Assembly (NCBI GenBank): GCA_025174535.1
Contig: JALBUN010000049.1
Coordinates: forward strand, 310,001-374,000
Reading direction: 5' to 3'
Length of the DNA: 64,000 nt
From: Cantharellus purpuraceus
Taxonomy: Eukaryota; Basidiomycota; Agaricomycetes; Cantharellales; Hydnaceae
A program made the position numbers and the translations under genes. This document shows, in pieces, positions 46,868 to 58,196 of the stretch. The notes under the pieces were generated by a model, which was not told where the DNA came from, did not search any database, and worked only from the letters and a program-made list of their open reading frames with translations. Position 1 is the first letter of the stretch. The number at the start of each line of letters is the position of its first letter.

Positions 46868-48650
46868 TTACAGCTTGGCAGGATTTCTCCACACAGGCTT
46901 TCGTTTCTGCACAAAACAAACGCATCCCACAAAACAAAATCATATAAGTAAAATCCTCTGATGTACCGTCCAACAAATAAAATCGCTCTTACCTCTGTGA
47001 ACGCCCTAAGTCCTTCCTATAAATCAACGAGTCAAATTAAACGCATGTAGGCACCATAATCCCAAACCCAGCCCTACTCACCCTAATATTCTCCCCCCCA
47101 TAAGTCCTCTTCGACTCGGGACTAAACGCCCCCGCCACCGTCGCCTCCTCAAACCTCCCCCGCATGCCCCCACCACCCACCTGCTGCGCAATAATAAGCG
47201 AACGCTTGGTAGCGGTGACAGCGTCGGGCGAGTTGGCAACAATACTGCGCGCCCACGTCAGTGCCGTGGAGAGGACCGCCGACGGGGGCACGACCTGGTT
47301 CACACTGGGGGAGGGGGAGTGCGTGGGGCGGGCGGGATCAAAGGCACACACATCCGCCACACACACCGCCACAAGCGCCGCCACAAAAGGCCCCGGACAG
47401 GACGGATAGGGAGAAGAACACAAACAGAATGGGGAAGGGGAGGGAATAGATGATAAGCGACTCGGCGGAGCGGACAAAGGATTAAGGGATCATGGATCGC
47501 AGTACGTACAAGCCAAACCGGGTGTAGGCTTCGTTGGCGGAGATTGGTCTCCCGGTGAGAAGCATCTCAGATGCGAGCTATATCGGAAGAAGGGAAGAAT
47601 GTCAGAAATCAATTTTTCTTACTCAACTTTTGGTTAATTGGATTGATTGAGGTGGATGGATCAGGACGCAGCCAGAAGCCAGTAGAAGTAGATGATGATG
47701 GGGACTTATCCGAAGGAAGAGTACTTACCTGGTGCCCTGCGATGGCGGCTATGCGGGGAATACCTGTCACCGAATATAGTTTGATTAAAATTCACGTATA
47801 TGGAAGCGTGGAGAAGCCAAGGGAAAAAGGACAAGACACGCCGCCGACCATGAGTGAGCCTGGCATAAACAAAGGAAAAACGACTCGTCACCAGGGGGCT
47901 ACTCACCTCCCTGAGCGGCGACGACGCCGCGCTTCACCTCGGGCAACGCAAACTGCGCTGTCTCGCTGGCGACGACGATATCGCAATTCAGGACGAGCTC
48001 GAGGCCGCCGCCGTACGCGCCGCCGTTGACGGCCGCGATGATGGGCTTGGAGGAGGAGGTGCGCCGGGAGATGTTGGCGAAGCCATGCGGAGAGGCGGCA
48101 ATACTCTCAGCCTCGTTGCGTGTGCCTGAGGATTGAGAGGCGTGCCATCTGTGCAATGGGCATATTAGAAATGAATTGACAAAGGATGGGGCAGTGTTCG
48201 GTGGAGCAGCGGTGTATTGACCGGGAAGGGGATTGCAATTACACATGAAGGATTATATTGTGCTTACGCTTTCAAGTCTGCACCAGCACAAAAGGCGCGA
48301 CCTGCACCCGTAATGATGACGACCCTGACGGGAAAGAAACTGGATTAGAAGGTAACGAGGAGAGTCAAGTGCGCTCCACCATGATGCGGGGCACTTTGAA
48401 ATGCCAATATGTATTAGCAGGCACAATGGACGTACCATAATTCAGGCTCGTCGTCAAACCACCCTAGAACGCGGGCCACGTCTTCTGCCAGCTCGGGAGA
48501 CACCTTTGAGAATAATGAATACAGAGGATTGCAATACGCTTAGAGACTGACGGCGTTGAGGGAGAGCGGTCTGTTGAGGGTCAAGAGCAATATGTGGTCT
48601 TCGGGAACGTCCGTCTTGACGAGGGTGACATTGGGAGCAGTCTGCAGCAT
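46868..48650 (-). CDS. Enoyl-CoA hydratase/isomerase (crotonase) family enzyme
   Basis: Crotonase-fold enzyme, probably hydrating an enoyl-CoA. The start at 48650 gives MLQTAPNVTLVKTDVPEDHI then LTLNRPLSLNAV, the family N-terminus. After introns comes a segment beginning at about 48310 with IITGAGRAFCAGADLK, whose CAGAD forms half the oxyanion hole. The exon at 47925-48090 carries IIAAVNGGAYGGGLELVLNC and ALPEVKRGVVAAQGG; the Glu of LPEVKRG aligns with one catalytic Glu. The next segment has SEMLLTGRPISANEAY (about 47540-47580) with the second. Later exons give VNQVVPPSAVLSTALTWA and TATKRSLIIAQQ, and the last ends KRKPVWRNPAKL at 46868. Substrate and compartment are not evident. Confidence 0.9.
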
Positions 48651-49004
48651 TCTCGTCGAAGAGGACGGCCTACGGGACAGCCGATAAGCCGTGTCACGTG
48701 ACTGTGCCTGGGTTGATAATAAATAAATAATTGGTATGCCCTATTAGGGAAGGGGTATTATGTAAGCCAGCTGTTTTCGCCGGGCTTAGTTGCGCGCCCG
48801 ATTGAGAGTCGCCACAGTCGAATGCAAAACGCGTTCCTCTCTCTTTTTGCAGAGCTAGAGTGCCGCGTGACCCCTCGCCAATTGGGCTCCGCAGAGATAA
48901 CGCGCGGTTGGCAACCCAACTGAATTCTCCCATTTCTCCATAAATACCCCCCCCCCTCCGCCAATTCTCTCTTCCTTCATCCACATCCCCACATATCATC
49001 TGTC
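48651..49004. promoter_or_regulatory. 354-bp divergent promoter with CACGTG box
   Basis: Lies between the crotonase gene (minus) and the small Cys/His protein gene (plus). It holds a CACGTG E-box at 48695-48700, a CCAAT on the plus strand near 48877, and a TATA-like CATAAATAC near 48937-48946 followed by a C run, about 60 bp before ATG 49005. Confidence 0.5.
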
Positions 49005-49259
49005 ATGCAGCACATCGTTTCTTCCCCCACCACCGCTGTCAAGGCCCCCGAGGCCACCCCCGTCGCAGAGAGCTCTGCCCAGTGTGCTCACTGTGGATAC
49101 CGTGGCTCGCATGCCCCCGGTATGTGCTTCCTCCTCGCCACCCGTCCCTATTGTGCTCACACGTCCCCTCCCCAGACTGCCCCTTCAACCCTGTCCGTGT
49201 CTCTCCCTGTTGCCCCGTGTGTTCTGCTCACCTCTGTGCCACAGAACAAGAAGTACTAG
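49005..49259 (+). CDS. Small Cys/His zinc-knuckle-like protein, 48 aa
   Basis: Spliced from three exons: 49005-49119, 49176-49192 (17 nt) and 49245-49259 (15 nt). The protein has a flexible Ala/Pro/Thr start and a compact motif, CAHCGYRGSHAPDC, with spacing CX2CX5HX3C that could bind one zinc ion, then PFNP and a basic NKKY end. Both introns obey GT-AG. Without the second splice the frame would run on for about 40 unrelated residues, so the short form is preferred. Similar tiny proteins occur in basidiomycetes, to my recollection, with no known function. A strong TATA-like element and pyrimidine-rich leader precede it. Confidence 0.65.
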   Translation: MQHIVSSPTTAVKAPEATPVAESSAQCAHCGYRGSHAPGMCFLLATRPYCAHTSPPQTAPSTLSVSLPVAPCVLLTSVPQNKKY

Positions 49260-52098
49260 GGTTGCTTCCACAAGGAAGAACCACCAGGGACGTGTCGCTA
49301 CACTGCGTGAATACACACCCTCTCTGTCATCGTCTTGCCCGCTGACGTGGCCGTTGTGCAGACACCCACAAGGAGTGGTTCTGAGATGTTTGAGTGTATA
49401 CCTATGCTGTTGTGTATTACGTTTGTTGCTGTGTGCGAAATCTATCGAATGTTGTTCTCTTGTGATGACGCGCGGCCACATGTCGTCATACGATCGAGAT
49501 GCGGAACCGTTGTTCCGAAAACACCATTGTGCCGCTGCCAGACGACAGTGTGCCATTGGACAACAAGCCCATTTAAAAGCCATGGCAACCATTTACCCTG
49601 CCTCGCTCCGATCTGGCTAGACAACCATGCTGGATATACGGCACGGTCTACCCGAGCCCCCACGCCAAAATGTCCAACTGGCAGTGACATCAGCATCGCA
49701 AACCACCACGACATGGCAGGCAAAGCCCCTGAGCTCCACATATGGCAAGTGTCATTACCAGGAACCTCCAGTCCGATCGTACCTGCCTGACTGGTATTAA
49801 CCTTTGTGCCGCCCGTGACCATCGATGCAGGAGTCGGGATGCAGCACAGTTAGCCTCTTTTGGTGAACAATGTTGCCCCTTCCGGCGGCGGCCCCAGCCT
49901 GAGGGGGCGAGCTTAGGTCAGTAACGTAGTGGCTTGATAATATGGCGCAAAGAGGGGGGGCGGGGGCCGAATGGCGAGCGTGCTCTCCTTTCCCCTCACA
50001 GCCACCCTTTGTTGTTTGATTGGTAGCAGGTCCTGCGGGGGGGGCCACTGGAGCACATGGCTCTGAACATTCATTCGAATAACGGGCCGCATTCCACTCC
50101 ACGTTCATCATCACCTTCCATACTTCACCAGGCATGAGGCAAAATGTTGTTTGTCAGAGATCCAGCCTGATGGCAGAAAATCGGTACCGGTACAGCCAAG
50201 AACTGCCTGTAGGGGTGCATAGGGACCCACACGGGACCCACAAAGAAATCCAAAGCTCAATGGTCACCTTTGACAGACCTGTTTACTCCATCCACGTTCT
50301 TCGGATGCGCTTCAAGTGATACGACATTGGGGAAAAGGAAATCCAATCCAAAGGGGGTCTTAGCACTAACGATACCTATCTGAGCAAAATCGTCTCTGCT
50401 TAATACATCGAGTATTATTCGGAAAATGTATTCTCACAATGGGGGTGGCTCTAGTTAGCTAGCTAATACGTCCTGCTGCGTCCCATTGGAAGTCGTGATT
50501 TGTGCAGGGCCGTCCCAAGGCGGGACGGGGTGACGTATGCCGAGCCCCGTGATCGGGCACCTATGGGGGTTCTGGGACATGCTTATTATGGGCCGTTGGG
50601 ACATGGGGACATCAACAAGTCAGGGAGTCGGTCGGTGGGTATCTGGGCAACGAGGTGGGGAGAGGACACGCCAAACGATCGGAAAAATGGGAAGGGAAAC
50701 CCTGCCAAGGTCATGGGTAGGAGTTTGAGAGATGTGGAGAGGCCGGCGATCAACGTGTTCATTTGTCCGGTCGGCTGATGGTCGGCAGGTGGTGTCTCGG
50801 GGTGGTAAAGGGTGGAGAGAAAAGAGACGACTATAACAGGTAGCAGGCCATTGTGCACTGCACCGGTCCCGCGATTGCCGTCTTTGCCCTTTTTGTGTGT
50901 AGTTTGGAAGCACGCGGGCGGGGTGGGTTCACTCTGATTGGTCCGTGACACCTACGCTGAATGAACATGTGTTCTGGAGGGAACTTGGGTCAGTCCCTTT
51001 TTTGTTTTTTTTTTTTAGTAAATCCACTGATAGCCATGGCATCATCATTGTCCAATCATGGACCCTTCCACCGGTGCTATCGTGCGTTTCGGGAATGAGA
51101 AGAACGGCTTGGCTTTAGGGGAAGGTGATCGTGCTAGGCCAGACGGGGACGTGTCGTGGCATTTTTTCGGCATGATGAGGATGATGGGATTCGATTCGAT
51201 TGAGCTCAGACTCTGTGCGTCGTGTCGCTACCCTGCGCACGACACCCCATGGCTCGGTGCGGCCTACGCCCCACGGGGCTGCTTCGTATCTCCGTCATCC
51301 AGACATACCTATTGTACCTGCCATACCCTCGGCGTGTTCTGAATACTAGACGAGGACACGGCTGTGTACGATGTTGAGATAAGACTTATCCATTGCCCGC
51401 ACTCACCACCGAGGCCAGTTGCGGGGCCTGAGCGAAAGCACGTGGGGTGGTACCGTCACCCCTCCCGCCCCACCTCGGCAGTAATAAGGAAAACCCTGCC
51501 CTGTGGAGTCGGTCGTACCACCACCACCAGCTGTCGGTGTGACATGCAGCGGCAGCAGACTCCTACCCGGCGTTTCTGGGGAACGATGCATTATGGCCCA
51601 TATATATGTCGGCGAGCCGCACCCCGAAGCACCAGACCCACTGGTACATAAGTACGGCGCGCGCGCCATGCAGAGCGGGTAGAACTCTGCAGCAACAGGC
51701 GCACTGGCGAGATAACCGCAACAGTCAAAGCAAGCACCAAAGGCCGATAATCGGATCCATCACGGAGGTCCCTGGTGACAAGTTATCATGCATCACTGGA
51801 TCGGTGAGATCGGTGTCGACAAGGTGTGGTAACGCAGCTAAATCCCCCAGCGATCGATTGATTCATCATCTCGCTCTTGTTAGCAAGTTGAGATAAATCT
51901 CAAATCGGTTGCTTCAGTTACTACATACCACACAAATCTGATTCTGAACCTGAAAGCGATGGTAAAAGTGATTGGGTGAAACAATACCGTTTGTGTCACG
52001 TGACCGACGCGTCGCGTGTACAAACCACCACCGACACTTTTTTTTTTGCAGACACGCAGGCCCTATTACACCCACCTCCCCCGCATCGAACGCCCCCT
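49260..52098. other. 2.8 kb without a recognisable gene
   Basis: GC-rich in parts. Frames at 49335-49790, 50500-50778 and 51058-51342 (plus) and their antisense counterparts show no known family. The last about 150 bp form the promoter of the TPX2-like gene. Confidence 0.4.
51997..52012 (+). promoter_or_regulatory. CACGTG and MCB (ACGCGT) elements
   Basis: CACGTG at 51997-52002 and ACGCGT at 52007-52012 lie about 90-100 bp upstream of the TPX2-like start. ACGCGT is the MluI cell-cycle box bound by MBF in fungi; its presence fits a gene acting in mitosis. Confidence 0.4.
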
Positions 52099-54422
52099 AT
52101 GCAGCCCGCCGACACGTCCGACGCCTCGTTCCAGATCCCGTCGTTCCGCGGTAACGCGCTGCTCAGCGAGGTGACGTGGGACCTTGGTGTAGATGCCTTG
52201 GACGATGAGAGCGGCTTGGATCATGATCCGTTTACGACGCCGTTGCTCACTGCATCGAAGAGGAAGAGACATCATGCGCCATTGACCCTGAGCGAGCTCA
52301 CGCCGCAGAGCGAGAGAGGATGCTCTGCTGGGACGGTTGGCCAGCCACAGCTTGAGCAGCAGACGTTTGTGCGTCATACGCTCCCCAAGGAGGAGTCGGC
52401 CGATGACATGTTTGAACGTCGCAAACGGGACAATTATCAGCAGATGGGCATTGATCTTTCGTCGAAATCTACAGCACGGATGCGGCATGACGTGGAGCAG
52501 GCAATGCAGCCGCGCAGTGACGCCGATACATCCACTCAGCCTCGCAGCAACAACCCGCCCACCCCATTGGACGTGCCAGTCCAGCAGCAGACGACGACTT
52601 CAGAAAACGACATCAGTAACACGCGCAAGACTACTAACAAACCCAAGCCCAAACGAGTAAGTCTCATTACCCTCCACCTCTAATATTTACAACATTCATT
52701 CATATATACCCGCATCAAAAGCCTGTCCTGGACAAGGATGCCGGCATTGCAAAGCACAAACCCCGCGTCACCACACAGCCCAAATCCATTCTCAAGTCGT
52801 CCAAACCTGCATCTGCTCTCCCGCCCTCTTCACTCACCCGCACGCTCACAGCAGCTTCACAAAGCCCCCAGGCCGAGCGGCCGAGGTGGGGGGATGTAGT
52901 TGCCCAAGCCCAACACACCAGCCAAAGAAGGGACAGCAGTGGCAGCGGCATCGCTGCCATTGGCGGAGGTCTCATCGATGTACTCGTCAAATACGGCGAA
53001 AAGCTGAAAGGCTCCTTGGGGTACGGTTCACAACCTCTTCTTATCATGCTCCACCACACACTCACGCCACTTTTGCATATTAGATTGTCCTCGTCTGCCA
53101 GCATGACATCAACGCCGCAAGCCAGTGCCGCTTACACTGGCTCGCAGCCGTCACCTAGCGCACCGCATGACACACCCCTCCTTGACAGAGACTCCACTCA
53201 TGCTGCATACGGAACAGCAGCCGGTCCTTCTGCGAAGTCACTCACCCTCTCGGATCTTTCGCCCTCTAAACCTAATCGACACGATGCACTCACCCTCTCT
53301 GACCTGTCACCTTCCAAGCAGATCCCCCCCACGGATAACATGGATCTAGAAGAACCATCAAACACCTCACCAATGCGCCCATCCAGAAAGCGTGCATTGA
53401 ATGGGACGCCCAGCCGGGGGAACAAGAAAGGAAAGCTCGTTCCAGATGCCGCTCCAAGTACCTCTTCTTCTCAGACTAGCTCTAAACATGGCAAGAACAT
53501 CCACACCCGCCCTGCTGCCGTTGTCAAAGGCATCTCAAGACCGATGCCCCTGGCTCCGTCACGGACAGCGAATAACGTTCCAGCGCAGCTGCGGCTACGT
53601 GGCCAACACATTGGTGCTGCAGAAGGTGACAATCGCCTTGGCAACGCGACTTCCGCACGAGACCTGAAGGGCAAGTCTAGCGGCAAATCCACCGCAACAA
53701 GTAAGAGCAGACATGGCACTGGCAAAGAGCAGCATCCACCAGTCAACCTTGCTGCACCATCAGGTCCAGTGTTTGCAAGCGATGTATATCGTCAGCTAGC
53801 ACTGGAGAAGACACAGAAAGAACATGACAGAAGAGACGCAAGAGAACGGGAGAAGAGGAATTTCAAGGCTGGCACCATGCCGAGTTTTAGCAAGCCGGTC
53901 AGTCAATCTGCTCTTTTTTTTTTTTTTTCGTTACCCTGAGCTGATGCCTTTGGTACTGCAATTTAAAAAAAGGCACCCCCCGCTCGTCCAGCCATACGTC
54001 CTACAATCCCAGCTACGTTCACATTCCATTCGGACGTACGTGCTGCACAACGTAATGCGGAATTCGAGGAGAAGCGAAAAACGTGGGAGTCTCACTCGAT
54101 GCGCCAGGCATTACCGATACCTGATTTCGCCGCCATGCACGCTGCACAGGCAGAGGTGGCGCGCAGCAGACGAGTGGTGCCTGTATTGCCGACCGCCGCC
54201 CCTGTGCTAACGACCATGACGCGTGCGAAAGACCGAGAAAGGTTTGATGCAGAGAGGAAGGAGCGAGAGAAGGAGGTTGAGCGGCAGCTAGCGATGCGAG
54301 AAAGAGAGAGGGCAGAGCAGGAAGAGAGGGAGTATAGAGAGGCCAGGAAAAGAACAGTCCCCAAGGCTCACGAGGTTCCTGAGTGGTATAAGGATCTGCG
54401 CAAGCGGAAGGAGATAACATGA
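52099..54422 (+). CDS. TPX2-like microtubule/spindle protein
   Basis: Probable spindle-assembly factor with a TPX2 C-terminal-type region. The start at 52099 gives MQPADTSDASFQIPSF. Exon 1 ends near 52655, exon 2 runs about 52722-53020, exon 3 from about 53080 to 53896, and the last from about 53965 to 54422. The protein is basic, disordered and Ser/Pro/Lys-rich, with three copies of LTLSDLSP or a variant (LTLSELTPQS about 52281; LTLSDLSPSK at 53240 and 53291). C-terminal motifs typical of TPX2 include FKAGTMPSFSKP (53860-53895), RQALPIPDFAAMHAAQAE (54100-54155) and KRTVPKAHEVPEWYKDLRK (54350-54405), the last after a long Arg/Glu helix. No Aurora-binding N-terminus was recognised. A 17-base poly-T lies in the third intron. 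Confidence 0.75.
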
Positions 54423-54675
54423 AGATTGGTACTTTATTCCTTTCACGGTTGTTTGAAATTGTAGGATCCTCCGAGTAGCAGCCAGAGGACAATCAGAGCC
54501 AAAGACGGTTGTAGCAATGTATCGTGTGATGACTACCAGCTGGAACGAGAACAAGACTGCATGAAGAGCGGGGTGAGTGGGTATGTTCTATTGTAAATCC
54601 AGTATGGCATTAGCACGCAGTACACTGTGACTTCCTGTGATCCCAAGTCTAATAAATCTGTTACAGCTTCTTGTA

Positions 54676-55590
54676 TCAGTACTTGCAGAAAAAAAGAGGG
54701 TTGTGAGGCGGAACGCGCCTCGTCAAAAGGTCGAGTGTCGCTGAAACAGCTCTCCCACACTTCATTAACTGTCCGCTCTGCCGTGGCCTCATCAGGGCAG
54801 TTTGGATTGCTAGCAACTGATATAATTGCCCGCCTGCGAACGCATACCTAAGTTGTCAGAACAGGGCGTGAGGGGGGGTCCGGAGTTCTTATGGGGTAGT
54901 ATCAACAAACCTGATGCTGTTTCGAGAATGAGAAAAAGAAGCGGTTGATCTCCCGACCCCAGCGACAGTCCCCACTAAGACTGGCTGCTCGAACCTGTCC
55001 GCACGGAAAAAAGAAAAAGTACACGCTATGTTAACATCGGGACACCTCCACAGCATTATCAAAACATTGAGATAAATAGAGATCATGCGCACCTCGCTAC
55101 ACGCGTGGTGTCTGAGATTATTCCAGTCTACTTTGAACTTGCAGTGATCGTACATGTGTACTAGTTCGTGGACGATTGTGTCTTCCATGTGTTTTTTGTT
55201 GGTGAATCCACGCGTGCATATGGCGATACCGCCATTATCCGTGGAAAACCCTCCAGAAGTTGTTTTGTTACACGATACACACTGAATATGTTGTGGGGAC
55301 ACTGGGCAGCCGAAGAGACGTAGATGTTTTAACATGAACACTACAGAAGGGCCTGAAACAGCTTGTGAGCCACGTATTAATTATTACGGCGCAAAAACGT
55401 ACTGGTCTCTACCACGCCACGCTTCATCCTCTCGCATCTTTTGAGGAGCGATTCATCTAGCTTTTGGTCAAGATCGCGCTGTCGTACTTCCTGCTCTTCT
55501 GGAGTTAAGCCAAGGCCGGTAATCCAGGATAGATTTTTGCGCCATCTGTCAAATTGTCTTGTGTCCGATGGAGATGAAGACGAGGACATG
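54676..55590 (-). CDS. Mitochondrial inner-membrane protease Atp23
   Basis: Zinc metalloprotease of the intermembrane space that processes subunit 6 of ATP synthase and helps its assembly. Exon 1 (start 55590) ends near 55405 after [20 protein letters not shown]. Exon 2 has [15 protein letters not shown], a CVSC pair, [20 protein letters not shown], and the HEXXH catalytic motif in [11 protein letters not shown] (about 55140-55175). Exon 3 reads [19 protein letters not shown], and exon 4 [20 protein letters not shown] then [13 protein letters not shown]. Homologues end in FDEIY. Here the frame runs on for 40 residues to 54533 unless a 37-nt GC-AG intron (54682-54718) is removed, giving a DEY end at 54676. 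The gene is convergent with the TPX2-like gene. Confidence 0.92.
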
Positions 55591-57327
55591 GTCAAATTTT
55601 AAGACTCCGCGTAGGATCAAGTGGAAAGTCGCCCAAGTACTTCGGATTCTCGATGATGGTTACTCTAGCAAGTATTTCCCAGCCTCTGAAAACCCGTCAT
55701 GACCGAAGATGGCCCTCTTCTATTATTAAAGTATTCATTCTCACCATCTCGGAGGATCTCCCTAGTAGATCTGATACACAGGTTTGAAGCTGCTAATTGT
55801 CCAGGCATTGCGACCGACACGACATATACTCACTTTTCATGTGGAATTATGTGCGTCATCTCAGCCTCTGACATAGGAATTCCACGGACACTGTTTAGAC
55901 CGGCTTGCGTTCCAGTTTCAAGTTCGCTGGTAAGCCAAGAATCTTGAAAACTAGGGTCAGAGCCTACGCTGGTAACTCAAGGGCGCTTGCAATACACCTC
56001 AAATATCTTACATAAATCATCGTACAGGCAATATCCTTGTGGCGTGGTCGGACCATGTCTCGGACGAATCGGTTCCAAGCGTTATCAGCCTGCACTTTCT
56101 TCGCTTTTGTCCGCGCTTTCGTCTCGGAGATTCTTTATACAACTACCCGCGTTCAAGTTGTGTACCCGTTGCGTGCTCTCACAGCACTCACCGGCGACTG
56201 GTTGATCTTAAACCTGAGATATCTCCCCGTCCCAGCCGGTTTGGTCCCCCCGCTCATCGCCGTACAACGTTTCCTTGTCGCACGGAACATGTGTAACACC
56301 CCTTTACACAAAAAATAAAACACGTCGAATCCGAGTCGGAATCGCAAATAACCACACACTTGTTTTTGAAATCCGCAGCGGAAAAGTAGTTCAATACCGC
56401 ACAATGTGACATGCCTCGAAAAATGCCCGAGCCTCGGTCTCAAAGCAAAGTGTGGAACTGTCTCGACCTGTTTCAGCCTGGTTCTACGGGCTAAACTGCC
56501 CACTTTGCTCAACCTCTCCGCCCTGTCATGAAGCACTGACCATCTTATTTGTGATGGATTACCAAGTCTCACTCACGCCATTAGTCCAAGAGAGCAAGGT
56601 AGTCATCCCTTCCCATTCTGAATCATATCGACTCTTTGGCTCTAGCATTGGTCCCGTATGGTATCTTTATTATACGGTCAGTTCACTCCGATGTTCCGAG
56701 TCGCCCTAGCCGTATAGAATTCCTTCTTACGCTGAACCAACCCGAAAAAACTTTATGTTTAAGACAAACCGAAATTCGTTCAGCGGTGCACTTACGTAAT
56801 CGAATTTCAAACAGTGACTTTCAAGTTTACAGCACAGATGCTCTCCATACCTATAGCAGCAATAAATATAATACGTCTTGTGCAGCAGATCCGCCTTTAC
56901 AAATCAATTTGATCGATCGCGTCATGCATACGTATACGTAAATGCTTTTCAAAGCTAAGCTTCACCTTGGCACTGTGGCATATTAGAACCGCGCAATATG
57001 GATCCACAATATGTCAGGTGAAAGGCATACTGCACAAACACGATCGTCATAATTGAAAAATGAGGCGCGAGTTACAGTAGGGTACGGATAAGAAGTGAAA
57101 CGTCTGGCGAGAGGACAAGGGATATGGGACGAGTCACGTAAACCTTGGAGACAGAGTAAGGTCCAGAGAAAAAGAGTCATGACAAGAAGAGAAAACCACT
57201 AGTATTATGAACATCCATGGTTCTTTGCACATAAGCTAACCACCACCAGCCCTGGAATGCCGATGGCAGATTTGGCAATGATTGAGATGCAGAAAGCAAC
57301 TGTCACACTAGACCATTCAGTCTATAC
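55591..57327. other. 1.7 kb without a recognisable gene
   Basis: Upstream of the Atp23 gene. Plus-strand frames at 55699-55947 and 56037-56318, and a minus frame at 56153-56572, show no known similarity. The 56700-56960 part is AT-rich. Confidence 0.4.
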
Positions 57328-58196
57328 TCAGTACAGCAGGGCAAGGGCACCGGCGACGAGTGCGGCGAAGGAGCCGGAGGGAATGAGCTCCAATGCCCCA
57401 TTGTTGGTAGCGGCGGGGATGCTTGCAGTAGCGGAGGAAGAGCCAGAAGCCGTAGAAGCGGCAGAACTGATGCCAGTGACGGTAACAGGTGCGGTCCCAG
57501 TAGCTACAGTGCCGGTTTGAGTGAGGGTACCACTATTCAGAACAAGAATTAGTGCTTCAAACCCGCAAACCTCAGAAATAAGAAACCTACAGTGAGGAGC
57601 TGACGGAGCTGACCGCCGATGTGCGAGTCCCAGCGACAGAGGACGCAGATGAGGCTCCACCAGTGGTAGAGGTTGTGGATGTTACTTAAGGTGGTCAGGT
57701 TAGAGGGACGTAGGTACGGGCAAGGGCAAAATCGTACTGTCATTCTCCTGAACAGCGAAAGGAGCCGAGGCGGCGATGATGTCGTTGATATTTCCAATGT
57801 TGACGAACTGAACAGAGTAGCCATCCCTTTTTTGACCATCCTCAAACGCGTGTATGACAATAAATATTATTGTTGGCTTACCCTGGAGCGACAACAGGCA
57901 TCTGAAAGGTGAAGCTCATTGACGTTGTCGCGATGTTGTTCCCGAGCGCAAACTGGGAGTTGAAAACCTTATTGATGAGTTCAATACTGAAGGTTTCGGG
58001 GTCAGAGTTGAGATCTGAGGAAGTCCAGGTGAGGGTGTTGGTGGTGTTTCCCTTGAAGTTAGGTGGGGCAATCGTAATGGTAGCCTGTGCCAAAGAGGCG
58101 ACGGCAAGGACGGCCGCGCTGGCGATGTAAAAGATGAGGGAGCTCGCATAGGACAAACAATAGAAATGCGTACAATGCTTTTGCAAGAGAAAACAT
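57328..58196 (-). CDS. Kre9/Knh1-like secreted GPI-anchored Ser/Thr-rich protein
   Basis: Predicted cell-surface protein. The start at 58196 (MFSLAKA) joins after a 60-nt intron to AAVLAVASLAQA, making a signal peptide. The N-terminal domain reads TITIAPPNFKGNTTNTLTWT and FSIELINKVFNSQFALGNN, then after an intron YSVQFVNIGNINDIIAASAP with FAVQEND, matching the Kre9/Knh1 N-terminal beta-sandwich common in basidiomycete wall proteins. A Ser/Thr-rich stalk follows (STTGGASSASSVAGTRTSA; ISSAASTASGSSSATA). The end, ATNNGALELIPSGSFAALVA then GALALLY, is a typical GPI-attachment signal with a hydrophobic tail. Four or five exons. A role in beta-1,6-glucan synthesis is known for yeast Kre9 but is not implied here. 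Confidence 0.82.

Noticed and set aside
47164..48029. Plus-strand open frames at 47164-47409 and 47571-48029
   Set aside because: They lie antisense to well-supported exons of the crotonase-family gene.
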